A DNA stretch of 29,205 nucleotides from an uncultured Pedobacter sp. (GTDB lineage: Bacteria > Bacteroidota > Bacteroidia > Sphingobacteriales > Sphingobacteriaceae): assembly GCF_946479715.1 (NCBI RefSeq), contig NZ_CAMLHF010000050.1:1-29205 (forward strand), in the 5' to 3' direction. Both the position numbers and the translations under genes were made by a program. The notes beneath the pieces are model-generated. The model was not told the DNA's origin, made no database searches, and was given only the letters and a program-made list of their open reading frames with translations. Positions 17,107 to 25,959 of this stretch are shown here, piece after piece (position 1 is the first letter of the stretch; each line of letters begins with the position of its first letter).

Positions 17107-18111
17107 TTAGCGAAGAACGGTTATTTTTCTTCCTTTAATTTTAAACCTTACAAAACCTGTATTCTCTAAAGATTTTAAAGTTGAGGAGATGTTATCAAAC
17201 CTTGAAACAGATAAACTAAATAATTCTTTACGTGCATTTTCGTTGGCGTAAATTATTTCAACATTGTACCATCTGCAAATACTTTTCATTATAGTTTCCA
17301 GGCTTTCATCTTCAAATAAGAAGAGCCCGTTTTTCCATGCAACTGCTTCCTTGGTATTTGCAGGAATGATTTCCAAATTGCCTTTTTTATTTATAGACTG
17401 CTGGCCTGACTTTATGATATTGTCGGAATTAATTTTACCCATTCCCTCCAACAGGGTAGTTTTTATGGCCTCATCATTAGGATAACTACTGATGTTAAAT
17501 CGCGCAGTCTCAACCTCTATACGCTGTTTTCCAGAAAACACTACAAATGGCGTATTAACTTTGGCCTCACCCCCTGCCCCATTTGGCTTCGCGGCAATCT
17601 GAGCAACCTCAAAATAAGCCTCTCCCCTTAGTTCTACTTTACGCGCTGCGCCCGGATCAAATGATGCCGGATAAGTTAATTTAGAGGCTGCATTTAACCA
17701 TACCTTAGTGCCGTCTGGTAAACGAACCTGATATTGGCCGCCTAAGGGAGTCTCAAGATTATTAACACCTACATTTTTAACCGTATCAGAATTAAGCGCA
17801 CTTTCATGAACAGCATAAGTAATTTGCCCGCTGCCAGTTCTTACAATACTTGCCCCAGACTCCTCAGCCAGAATTCCATTTGGTGCTTCATCAAGACTGA
17901 TCTTTTTACCGCTTGCCAAAGTTAATATTGCCCTGCTACTGCCTGCATGGATGTCTCTCTTAGCAAACCTGTTTTCTTTTAAGGGTTTTGGGTGATGATT
18001 ATAAAAAATTGCTCCAATCGCACACGCTATTAACGCCAAACAGGCTATTGCTAAATATCTAAATGCCCATCTGTCGTAAAATATTGGTTTCTTTTCTGGT
18101 TCTTCACTCAT
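17107..18111 (-). CDS. FecR-like protein with DUF4974, lacking the N-terminal anti-sigma region
   Basis: The 334-residue protein has one TM helix at about 18-37, a FecR domain at about 50-235 and a C-terminal DUF4974 domain of about 70 residues. FecR-domain motifs include HAGSSRAILTLASGKKISL, YQVRLPDGTKVWLNAASKL and ELRGEAYFEVA; the last domain starts at LFLFEDESLETIMKSICRWYNVEI. FecR proteins relay an outer-membrane transporter signal to an ECF sigma factor through a cytoplasmic N-terminal segment of about 80-90 residues. Here only about 17 residues precede the TM, so the sigma-binding part is missing. No sigma factor or SusC gene is adjacent. AAGGAAG upstream of the ATG supports the start. 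It follows the DUF4185-like gene by 21 bases on the same strand. Confidence 0.82.
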   Translation of the reverse strand: MSEEPEKKPIFYDRWAFRYLAIACLALIACAIGAIFYNHHPKPLKENRFAKRDIHAGSSRAILTLASGKKISLDEAPNGILAEESGASIVRTGSGQITYAVHESALNSDTVKNVGVNNLETPLGGQYQVRLPDGTKVWLNAASKLTYPASFDPGAARKVELRGEAYFEVAQIAAKPNGAGGEAKVNTPFVVFSGKQRIEVETARFNISSYPNDEAIKTTLLEGMGKINSDNIIKSGQQSINKKGNLEIIPANTKEAVAWKNGLFLFEDESLETIMKSICRWYNVEIIYANENARKELFSLSVSRFDNISSTLKSLENTGFVRFKIKGRKITVLR

Positions 18112-18132
18112 TTTTACACTTCCTTTTCAGTT

Positions 18133-19329
18133 TTAATTAAATTTTATCTTAATGAACCGGGGCCTGTACAATTGAGGATCCGTTTCAAGATCTTTAAAGA
18201 AATCAAAAGAATTAACATTATAACTAACCAAAAGTTCTCCTTTTTCAGATAAACTTGGATGAGCTTTAGCATTATAAGAGAAATAGCTTTTCTTTATTAA
18301 CGCATCAGAGCTATCCCACAATTTTATTATCGGCCCAAAAGGCCCGATAGGGCTTTTCCCTAAACGCATCCCTACTGCTCTTCCCATGCCACCCTGCTGA
18401 AAAATCAAAGCATATCTCCCATCCGGCAATACCGATAAGCTAAGCTCATTTGAAACCTGATCTGTTATCGCTTCGGCCTTCTTAATATCAGCATTCCATG
18501 TAGCTCCATCCCAGAAATTCCACTTAGCGTAATCATCAAATTCTTTAGGCTTTACCCTTGCCACCAGCAATTTTTTGGCCATCCCTTTTACACCATAAAC
18601 GTAAATATATCCGTCAGGTTTAGGTGCACCGGCTTTGGCTGTATTTACAAATATACCCGCGCCAAACGAGCCCATTTCCTTTTCAGTTTCATTACTACTT
18701 AAATAAAATGGGGTATCTTTCTGTTCAAAGGTTTTATAGGGAGGTTCTTCTTTTTCTGCTATTTTGATTAATGTATTACCTACCTCTGAAAAGCCGAAGG
18801 CACCATCACTAACCTGTTTCACCCTGTAACCAAAAATATAGATGGCATTGTTTTGCTCCTGATTTACAAAACCATCTCCAAGCCAATAATAATCTGTAGG
18901 GCCTGTTAGTGGAGTTTTTGGTACAAATACAGTTTCTGGGTTATCGTTCTTATCGTTTTTCCAAAAAAAAGTTATGTTCTCTTTTACAGGTCTTATGCCT
19001 TTTAATATTGCCACACTATTATGAGTCATTTTAGCTCCGGGTTCCATTTTATCATCTTTAATGTTCCCGATCATACTATCGCTAAAAATAAAGAGTGTTT
19101 TCTTAGCTTCTGGTTTACCTGATTCTATCCCATTTAATGGAATGGTATAAATGCCATCACCGCCAAACCATCCATTATTTCTTGCAAATAAATTTGTCCA
19201 CTCTGGGGCCTCAGTTGCCGTAAATTTTATATCCGTCAAATTCTGGGCATCAGCACTTGTAAAAGAGCCAGCAAGGCAGCATAACAAAACTATTTTTTTT
19301 ATGCCTGATGTAAATTTAAGTCTATTCAT
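18133..19329 (-). CDS. Secreted DUF4185/DUF5005-like beta-propeller protein
   Basis: The 398-residue protein has a signal peptide (residues 1-28, SADA end). The body contains GWFGGDGIYTIPLNG (about 53-67) and LFIFSDSMIG (79-88), and later DYYWLGDGFV and YIYVYGVKGM repeats. This is the pattern of the beta-propeller families DUF4185/DUF5005, which are related in fold to glycoside hydrolases of the five-bladed type. No catalytic residues can be assigned with certainty. It diverges from the GH30 gene with a spacer under 90 bases, so the two may act on one glycan. The FecR-like gene follows it. The family name is from memory of the motifs. Confidence 0.65.
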   Translation of the reverse strand: MNRLKFTSGIKKIVLLCCLAGSFTSADAQNLTDIKFTATEAPEWTNLFARNNGWFGGDGIYTIPLNGIESGKPEAKKTLFIFSDSMIGNIKDDKMEPGAKMTHNSVAILKGIRPVKENITFFWKNDKNDNPETVFVPKTPLTGPTDYYWLGDGFVNQEQNNAIYIFGYRVKQVSDGAFGFSEVGNTLIKIAEKEEPPYKTFEQKDTPFYLSSNETEKEMGSFGAGIFVNTAKAGAPKPDGYIYVYGVKGMAKKLLVARVKPKEFDDYAKWNFWDGATWNADIKKAEAITDQVSNELSLSVLPDGRYALIFQQGGMGRAVGMRLGKSPIGPFGPIIKLWDSSDALIKKSYFSYNAKAHPSLSEKGELLVSYNVNSFDFFKDLETDPQLYRPRFIKIKFN

Positions 19330-19418
19330 CAGGCATAAATATATTAAAAGTATTATAGATGCTTCTCTAATTTATCTGCTATATGTATATTAAGCTGTCA
19401 ATTATTAATATTGTGTCG

Positions 19419-21017
19419 ATGAAAATTCAGTTACCCTTTTCGAGTGTATTTATTAGGAGAATCACCTTATGTGCGTTTCTTTTAGCAAGTGCCCTAAGTT
19501 CATTCTCCCAGGATCAGAAACCAATTAAATTTACGCTTCTGCTCAACAAAACAGTACAACAAATACATAACATTGGCGGGTCTGGCTGCTGGTATACAGA
19601 GGAAATTGGCAAGCAATGGCCATTGGCCGAAAAGCAACATATTGCCGAATTGTTATTTAGCAGGGAAATCGGAAAAGATGGTCGCCCAAAAGGTATCGGC
19701 CTATCTGCATGGCGGTTTAACATCGGCGGGGGAACTGCTGAACAAGGCGACAGCAGTGGAATTGCTGACCCCTCGCGCAGGATCGAGTGTTTTTTATCTC
19801 CGGATGGGACTTACGACTGGAGCAAACAACAAGGCTACACCTGGATGTTACAGCAGGCAAAAAATTATGGAGTAAAAGACCTGATCGCGTTTGTAAACAG
19901 CCCTCCAGTACAATTTAACAAGAATGGTCGTGGCTACAAGTCGCAAAAAGATGGCTCTACAAATTTAAAGCCCGATAAATATGATGCTTATGCAAACTTC
20001 CTGACCCAAGTAATAAGACATTATGATAAAAAGGGGCTTCATTTTAACTACATAAGCCCAATAAATGAGCCCCAATGGGATTGGCTAAAGGAATCTAATC
20101 AGGAAGGTAGCCCGTGGACAAATGAAGAAATGTTTCAAACCATTAAATCTTTAAATATCAGCTTAGCAAAGCAAAAGCTTAGTACAAAGATCCTAACAAC
20201 CGAAGCTGGCCAACTTGATTATTTATATGCAGAAAAGGGGCGTACATCACGCCAGATAGACAGCTTCTGGAACCCCAAAAGCCCTTTATACATAGGTAAT
20301 TTTAGCAATAGCACAAAGTTTGTTGAAGGCCACGGGTATTTTACAGAAAACAGTGACAGTACGCTAATAAACACAAGAAGATCTTTAAGAGATACTTTAA
20401 AGAAATATAACGGTCTGGAATATTGGCAATCAGAATACTCTATGCTTGGCAATGGTTATAAAGATAAAATCGCAGGCAAGCCAAGCGAGATGGATCATGC
20501 ATTGTTCCTTGCAAAGGTAATTAACCACGATTTTACTGTGGGTGATGCTTCTGCCTGGCACTTCTGGAATGCATACGAACCGGGAAGCCAATTAAACCCT
20601 CGTTACTTTCTTATTGCATTAAATCCTCAAAGAGCAAGCAAACCTGAAAGCAAGTACACCATCACTAAAAATCTGTGGGCGTTAGGTCATTACAGTCTTT
20701 TTATCCGCCCGGGCATGGTTCGTATAGAAACACAAAGAAATGATGGCTTAAATGACCTGGAGGTTGCCCAGCAGGTTATGGTTTCTGCATTTAAAGACCC
20801 GAAGGGGAAAAACCTGGTAATAAATGTAATTAACTACACAGGTGAAACTAAAAAAACTGATTTTGTATTGAAGGGGCTACTTAAAGATGAGGCTTTAAAG
20901 CTTAAAAAGCATTATGTAACTTCTGAAAAGAAGGACGACAATATTCGTCCTTATCCAACTGGGGATACATCTTTACCTCCCCGTTCAATAAGCACTTTTG
21001 TGTTCTCTGCTCTTTAA
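19419..21017 (+). CDS. Secreted GH30-type glycoside hydrolase (beta-1,6-galactanase-like)
   Basis: The start is set at the ATG 19419, giving 532 residues and a compact signal peptide (to about SSFSQ, residue 31). An in-frame ATG at 19383 would add 12 residues before it. The catalytic barrel begins with QQIHNIGGSGCWYTEEIGKQW. It holds the acid/base Glu217 in ISPINEPQWDW and the nucleophile candidate Glu339 in YWQSEYSMLGNG, with WHFWNAYEPGSQLNPRYFL afterwards. A beta-sandwich C-domain ends in PPRSISTFVFSAL. This arrangement fits GH30/COG5520 O-glycosyl hydrolases, several of which are endo-beta-1,6-galactanases. A bidirectional terminator follows. Confidence 0.82.
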   Translation: MKIQLPFSSVFIRRITLCAFLLASALSSFSQDQKPIKFTLLLNKTVQQIHNIGGSGCWYTEEIGKQWPLAEKQHIAELLFSREIGKDGRPKGIGLSAWRFNIGGGTAEQGDSSGIADPSRRIECFLSPDGTYDWSKQQGYTWMLQQAKNYGVKDLIAFVNSPPVQFNKNGRGYKSQKDGSTNLKPDKYDAYANFLTQVIRHYDKKGLHFNYISPINEPQWDWLKESNQEGSPWTNEEMFQTIKSLNISLAKQKLSTKILTTEAGQLDYLYAEKGRTSRQIDSFWNPKSPLYIGNFSNSTKFVEGHGYFTENSDSTLINTRRSLRDTLKKYNGLEYWQSEYSMLGNGYKDKIAGKPSEMDHALFLAKVINHDFTVGDASAWHFWNAYEPGSQLNPRYFLIALNPQRASKPESKYTITKNLWALGHYSLFIRPGMVRIETQRNDGLNDLEVAQQVMVSAFKDPKGKNLVINVINYTGETKKTDFVLKGLLKDEALKLKKHYVTSEKKDDNIRPYPTGDTSLPPRSISTFVFSAL

Positions 21018-21031
21018 ATAATATTAAACGC

Positions 21032-21070
21032 AAAAAGAGGGAGCCTGAAAATATCAGACTCCCTCTTTTT
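21032..21070. terminator. Bidirectional terminator between GH30 and bacilliredoxin genes
   Basis: AAAAAGAGGGAGCCTGA (21032-21048) pairs with TCAGACTCCCTCTTTTT (21054-21070) apart from one C-A mismatch, around a five-base loop. A-runs on the left and T-runs on the right let it work for both converging genes. Confidence 0.92.
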
Positions 21071-21083
21071 ATATTTTTTATTT

Positions 21084-21494
21084 CTAGCAGTACTGCTCAA
21101 AAGCACCAATAAGGCTATCGGCAATCATTTGCGCTGGGCGGCCCTCAATTTGATGACGCTCAATCATATGAACTAATTTGCCATCTTTAAATAAAGCCAT
21201 TGAAGGTGATGATGGAGGAAAAGGCAACATATAACCTCTAGCTCTGTCAACTGCTTCTTTTTCCATACCAGCAAAAACCGTTACCAATTTTGTAGGGTGT
21301 TTTTCATTTGCTGCGGCTAATTTTGCTGCCGGACGCGCGTTTGCAGCTGCACAACCACATACCGAGTTCACTACTACAAACACAGTTCCTTCGCTTGTAA
21401 TTGCGCTATCAACTGCTTCAGCAGTTTTTAATTCTTCAAAACCTACGGTTGTAAGTTCAGCACGCATTGGTTCAACTAAATATTCTGGATACAT
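21084..21494 (-). CDS. Bacilliredoxin, BrxA/BrxB (YphP/YqiW) family
   Basis: The 136-residue cytosolic protein starts at the ATG 21494 (MYPEYLVEPMRAELTTVGFEEL). A longer in-frame GTG start at 21533 is rejected because it overlaps the -7 promoter box. The redox motif is CGC at 46-48 (VVVNSVCGCAAANARPA), as in bacilliredoxins, which remove low-molecular-weight thiols from protein cysteines. The thioredoxin-like end is PSSPSMALFKDGKLVHMIERHQIEGRP, and a further cysteine is the last residue. Bacteroidota keep this family although bacillithiol use varies among them. It has its own promoter and terminator, so it is a single-gene unit. Confidence 0.92.
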   Translation of the reverse strand: MYPEYLVEPMRAELTTVGFEELKTAEAVDSAITSEGTVFVVVNSVCGCAAANARPAAKLAAANEKHPTKLVTVFAGMEKEAVDRARGYMLPFPPSSPSMALFKDGKLVHMIERHQIEGRPAQMIADSLIGAFEQYC

Positions 21495-21532
21495 ATGCTT
21501 AATATTTTTATAAATTTTCTTTCTTAAGTACA

Positions 21533-21563
21533 CAAAGGTACTGCACCTGCAACTAGCATCAAA
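21533..21563 (-). promoter_or_regulatory. Canonical Bacteroidota promoter of the bacilliredoxin gene
   Basis: Read on the minus strand, TTTG (21563-21560) is followed after exactly 19 bases by TACCTTTG (21540-21533), a perfect fit to TTTG-N19-TAnnTTTG. The predicted start near 21526 gives a leader of about 32 bases to the ATG at 21494. Confidence 0.7.
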
Positions 21564-21646
21564 GCATTGGCGATAAGACCAATATAGTTTTGACCTTTAA
21601 ATTACTTTGTATAATTCAAAAACAAGCGTTCTCTTCTGTTATATCA

Positions 21647-24490
21647 TCATTTCTTAGCCTTGGCCTTCTTTCCAAACTGTCTGGGATAGTAGGAAATTGT
21701 GGTCATAAAATATTGTGTCAATACGTTTTGCCTACCTATAGTAAAACTATTTGCATCACCATAGTTAATTACGCTGGTGTTCTGCCTTAGTAAATCGAGG
21801 GCAGCAAATTTGACCTCAGCATTATTACCCTTAAGGAAGCGACAAACCAGGTTCGCATTCCAGATGGTATAAACAATGTCTTTAGAATTCGATGAAGAAC
21901 TGTTGTTGTTACTGATATTGCTATTCAACGTCAACTTCTTGGTGATGTTGTAGCTAGCCGTCAATGTGGTGCCAACGTTCTTTCCGCTATATTGGGTATT
22001 AAAGGCCTCTTGTTTGGATTTGTAGGTAGTCCACGATTGGCTAAGCGCCACCGCCAAATAACTCTTATACGTATAATTAACACTACCGCTATAATACGTA
22101 TTTAAATTACTCGAATAAGTAAATACACTATTGGTATATCCAGGGTTTCTCGCTGTATTGAAGTTTCCATATAAACTGAACTGAAATTCCGATGTTTTAA
22201 GCTTTAAAGCCTTCCTGATGCCCGCTTCGCCATTTAAATATTTATTCCCGTCTGCATTGATCATATACACAGTACGCCTGTTCTGCTCGTCAATCAAAAG
22301 ACTGTCTACAATATTGTTAGCAACCAACCCTGCCCTTAGTGTGAAGTTGTAATTAAGCGTATTTTTACTATGTTGATCATCGCTGTAAAAGCTAAATGAC
22401 AATTCACGCTGTACCGATTCTTTCAGGTTAATATTGCCTCTTCTAAGATTGTATACGTCGGTGCTGTCGGTTAGTGGAGCAAGCTGATTGATATTAGGTA
22501 TCTTCAAAGTTGTTCTGTACTCAAGAGAGTAGTTCCTCGAGGTTTCCCCATATTGATTATTGTAAAAACTAATCTCTGCGTCAGGGGCAAACTGGCTGTA
22601 GTTGCGTTTTAAGTTTTGGAAAGACCTGTCCGATTTATTATCCTGGCTAATTAATAGCGCTTTAGGATGAAACGTGAGCGACAAGGACTTGTAATAACGG
22701 TTGGACATGCTTTTCGAGAAGGATCTTCTTATTCTCAATCCAGGCGTTTCCTCAATAACATTCGTAGTTATTTGATTATTTAAATAGGCGTTAGTCCGGT
22801 ATACGTTATTTATGGTATCCAAATCCTGCACCTTGTTATCATTTTTATCAGAGTTAAGCAGTAACCTGTTCGTTAAATCAAAGCTCATACGTGAGTATTT
22901 TTTGTTTCCAAAAATCAGCCCCTTTACATCCTGTATAGTTAAATTGAGTTCCTGCCTAAACCCTTCCGCAAGAGTGTTGTACTTTCTGTTAAATTTCTGA
23001 TTAGCTGCAGTACCAGTAAATGATTTAAACTCAGTCAGATTCAGGCGTTCACTTTGATTATTGTAGGTATTCAAATTATAGCTGGCATCGAAACCCCTAA
23101 ACCGCATTGTTTGTGTAATGATATATGGAGAATACCTGTACTGACCACCAAACCTAAAACTCTTATTGTTGTAATTTCCGGTATTCATTGAATTATTTGT
23201 ACTGGTTAGCACATCCTGCAAATTAGTAGCCGTACGAAAAGTCTGATCTACATTATCACCCCGATTAAAGTTTACTTCCTGGGAGAAATTCAAATTATGC
23301 CCCTTTTTAGTGTACTCGTAATTCGAATCAAATCGCTGCGTGGTATTAGAAGATTGATTGTTTGTAATGCTGCTCTCAATTACCTTATCTGTACTGTTAA
23401 CAGAGGTAGTTGTCTTAGCATCAGCTAGATAATTGGTGTTCTTGTCTTGTAAAAAGTAATTGGATTTTAGGGTATTTCTTAACTCCCAAGTGGGCTTTTC
23501 TATAAAATTGTAGGTAAAATTTGCCCCGAGTGCACTGGGTCTTGTTATCCCTTCAGCCCTAAAATCAGGCTGATATTCTACATTGGTGCCAACCCCCTTA
23601 AAAGTACTGTTAGATTGGAGATCGCGCGTATTATCGGCAATCTTGTTAATATTGTTTATGGCGCCAACAACGGCAAGTTGCATCTTGGGCGTAAACATAT
23701 TGATACTGGCATCCGTTTCAAAACGCTTATCTGTTCCATAACCTGCACCAATCTTACCAAAAAAGCCAACATCCTTGCCTTTTTTTAGTTTAATGTTCAT
23801 CTCCAGCGTAGAATCTGCAGGATTGGTACTTTGCTGACTCCTTGATTTGTTGTACACCTGTATTTTCTGGACCGCGTTTTTAGCCAGATTTTGCGTAGCC
23901 TGCTTCATATCACCACCAAAAAAGGACTTTCCATTTACCAATAAGCTTTTAACCTCCTTACCGTTTACAGTAATCTGTCCGTCTCCCCACAAGGTGATGT
24001 TGGGTATCTGCCTAAGCAAATCCTCAACCACAGCATTACTATCTAATTTAAAAGCCGCAGCATTAAACTCTAACGTATCACCATTCATACTAATCGGGGG
24101 CACAGTGATCACTACATCGTCAAGCGTGATGTCTCTTCGATTGGCAACAATGGTCTGGAGGTCGATGGTATTCTTATCGGCAGGTATCGTAAATGTCTTT
24201 CTGGAAGTATAGTAACCTACATTGTTAATATCCAGCCTTAGAAGAACATTTACAGGCAGGTTTTTAAAGCTAAATTCCCCATAATTATTGGTTACCTGAT
24301 AGCTTAACAAGGAGCTATCGGCCGATTTATAGATAGATACGGTAGCAGATTTTAGCACATAGTTCTGTGCTGTATCTCTCACAATACCCTTTGCAGTTCC
24401 TGGATTTACAGAAGTAGCTTGCTGTGCATTAAGCGTAAAGCAGGCAATACTGAGCAGAAATGCCAGCGTTATGGTATTTAATTTGAACAT
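21647..24490 (-). CDS. Outer-membrane beta-barrel family protein (TonB-receptor-like)
   Basis: The 947-residue protein has a signal peptide (1-22, NAQ end). A carboxypeptidase-regulatory-like beta-sandwich follows (about 32-120, GTAKGIVRDTAQNYVLKSA), then a plug-like region with DTLEFNAAAFKLDSNAVVEDLLRQIPNI at about 138-165 and VNGKEVKSLLVNGKSFFGGD. The remainder is a long, Asn/Ser/Tyr-rich series of beta-strands resembling the OMP_b-brl_3 barrel. No TonB box can be confirmed. It lacks a strong C-terminal aromatic residue and ends in a basic tail (FGKKAKAKK). Its start is 6 bases after the stop of the propeller gene, so the two form one unit. The ligand is unknown. Confidence 0.85.
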   Translation of the reverse strand: MFKLNTITLAFLLSIACFTLNAQQATSVNPGTAKGIVRDTAQNYVLKSATVSIYKSADSSLLSYQVTNNYGEFSFKNLPVNVLLRLDINNVGYYTSRKTFTIPADKNTIDLQTIVANRRDITLDDVVITVPPISMNGDTLEFNAAAFKLDSNAVVEDLLRQIPNITLWGDGQITVNGKEVKSLLVNGKSFFGGDMKQATQNLAKNAVQKIQVYNKSRSQQSTNPADSTLEMNIKLKKGKDVGFFGKIGAGYGTDKRFETDASINMFTPKMQLAVVGAINNINKIADNTRDLQSNSTFKGVGTNVEYQPDFRAEGITRPSALGANFTYNFIEKPTWELRNTLKSNYFLQDKNTNYLADAKTTTSVNSTDKVIESSITNNQSSNTTQRFDSNYEYTKKGHNLNFSQEVNFNRGDNVDQTFRTATNLQDVLTSTNNSMNTGNYNNKSFRFGGQYRYSPYIITQTMRFRGFDASYNLNTYNNQSERLNLTEFKSFTGTAANQKFNRKYNTLAEGFRQELNLTIQDVKGLIFGNKKYSRMSFDLTNRLLLNSDKNDNKVQDLDTINNVYRTNAYLNNQITTNVIEETPGLRIRRSFSKSMSNRYYKSLSLTFHPKALLISQDNKSDRSFQNLKRNYSQFAPDAEISFYNNQYGETSRNYSLEYRTTLKIPNINQLAPLTDSTDVYNLRRGNINLKESVQRELSFSFYSDDQHSKNTLNYNFTLRAGLVANNIVDSLLIDEQNRRTVYMINADGNKYLNGEAGIRKALKLKTSEFQFSLYGNFNTARNPGYTNSVFTYSSNLNTYYSGSVNYTYKSYLAVALSQSWTTYKSKQEAFNTQYSGKNVGTTLTASYNITKKLTLNSNISNNNSSSSNSKDIVYTIWNANLVCRFLKGNNAEVKFAALDLLRQNTSVINYGDANSFTIGRQNVLTQYFMTTISYYPRQFGKKAKAKK

Positions 24491-24496
24491 GGAGCG

Positions 24497-25750
24497 TTAG
24501 AATTTTTTTGGTTTAAGCTGGATAATTATCGGGTTACTTTTCTTGTTTTGTGTTTTAAAGTACTCGGTTAAAGCAGCATTATACTTTCTGTTTTTATCCT
24601 CATTCTGTTCCTTCGCAGTAAAGAGCGTTAGGGAAGAATAGCTGGTGTAAAAACATTCAGGAGTAACGATATGAAAGCCTTTGTTTGTAAAATCATATTG
24701 AGATGCCAAATCCGTAATCGGCAAAAACTGAGAGGTAGAATCAGGCTCTATATCTGCAATAGATGTCAGCTCAGCTGTTTTTAAGTTATAGATAAAAGCT
24801 CTTTTCTCATCCCGGCTCCAATTCCAGTTCCTGACCTGGAAATAAAGGTTATTAAAATGCAGGTAGCTGTTAGTTAAATCATAAAAAACATCCCTGTTTT
24901 TCTCATAATAATCATAACCCTTCCCTTTATAGATTGGGTTGGTATCATAATCCATGGGAAGAGAGTTTGAGGCTGGAAACAAGATCCTGTAAGCCAAAGA
25001 AAGCTTTTTAGCCGTTAATTTGTAAATGTTATAATAGAAATTCTTTATAAAAAGATACTCATCCGGATTACCATAATCATATACGCGGCCACCATGCCAA
25101 CGCTCATCGCCCTTGTGATCAGCCGTCCGGTAAGGGAAATAACTTTCTACCCTCTTGCCATCCTTCAAAATGCTTACGTTATAGTAGACGCTGTCTTTAC
25201 CACTTTCCTCCAGAAAAGCCTGGTCTATAACCGTACCATCACTAAATTTCTTATAATTGGTATAGTCTTTCTGTTTATCCTTAACAATAGGTACTTTCTT
25301 TACCAGCTTGGCAGTTAAATCAAAATAATAAATTTGTTTACCTGACGAAATCTCAATCAGCGATTGACCATCTTCCTTTTTAATATTAAAGCCATAGAAA
25401 CTCTGATCTTTAACTTTAGGATCTTTCTCTATTTTATTGGCATTGATCTTCGCAATATATTTTCCCGTTTTAGTAAAAATCAATACTGCTTTGGTTTCCC
25501 AATCGTAAATAACATAATTGTCGCCGGCGATTTTCAGCGAATTTATAGAACCAAACAGACTTTCCTTGGTGGTTTCTAATGGGGTGAAGATAACTTCGTC
25601 GAAGAACTGAGATACAGTCGCACCGCGTGCGCTGTTGGGGTCAATCCTGAGCGTCACCATTCCTGTACTATCAATTTTGCTTGCTTGGGCCATAGTATGG
25701 CCATAGGAGAAAATGCAGATTATTAAACTGCTGAGAGCGAATTTTAACAT
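24497..25750 (-). CDS. Exported 6-bladed beta-propeller protein
   Basis: The 417-residue protein has a signal peptide (1-22, TMAQA). The repeating pattern is that of the Bacteroidota 6-bladed beta-propeller family (NHL-like). One clear blade is INSLKIAGDNYVIYDWETKA followed by VLIFTKTGKYIAKINA (about 69-104), and VIFTPLETT at 53-61 is typical of the first strand. Such proteins are usually periplasmic or lipid-anchored and of unknown function. It is the first gene of a two-gene transcript with the outer-membrane barrel, which suggests the propeller binds or delivers something for the barrel protein. No lipobox is visible. I found no convincing promoter upstream. Confidence 0.8.
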   Translation of the reverse strand: MLKFALSSLIICIFSYGHTMAQASKIDSTGMVTLRIDPNSARGATVSQFFDEVIFTPLETTKESLFGSINSLKIAGDNYVIYDWETKAVLIFTKTGKYIAKINANKIEKDPKVKDQSFYGFNIKKEDGQSLIEISSGKQIYYFDLTAKLVKKVPIVKDKQKDYTNYKKFSDGTVIDQAFLEESGKDSVYYNVSILKDGKRVESYFPYRTADHKGDERWHGGRVYDYGNPDEYLFIKNFYYNIYKLTAKKLSLAYRILFPASNSLPMDYDTNPIYKGKGYDYYEKNRDVFYDLTNSYLHFNNLYFQVRNWNWSRDEKRAFIYNLKTAELTSIADIEPDSTSQFLPITDLASQYDFTNKGFHIVTPECFYTSYSSLTLFTAKEQNEDKNRKYNAALTEYFKTQNKKSNPIIIQLKPKKF

Positions 25751-25945
25751 AAAGGCGTCATTTGGTTCCTTAAATATATTAATTTTCAGAAGACAAATGA
25801 TTTTATGTGATGCCTAGCCTCCATTTTTAACAATAATTAACTTTAAAACCATGAAATAAAAATATCTACCCTGTTAACTTGTTTGTTTCACCCGAACCTA
25901 TATATATTAGTCAAAACAAAATATGTATGTAACAGACTAATATTA

Positions 25946-25953
25946 TATTTTTG
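25946..25953 (+). promoter_or_regulatory. Possible -7 box upstream of the structured element
   Basis: TATTTTTG (25946-25953) fits TAnnTTTG exactly. The -33 position holds only TATG (25922-25925), 20 bases upstream. Initiation near 25960 would place the whole hairpin cluster in the transcript. Confidence 0.35.
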
Positions 25954-25959
25954 CGAAAT

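Noticed and set aside
19573..19875. 100-codon frame inside the GH30 gene
   Set aside because: It is a shadow frame within a well-supported glycosidase, with no recognisable motif or start signal.
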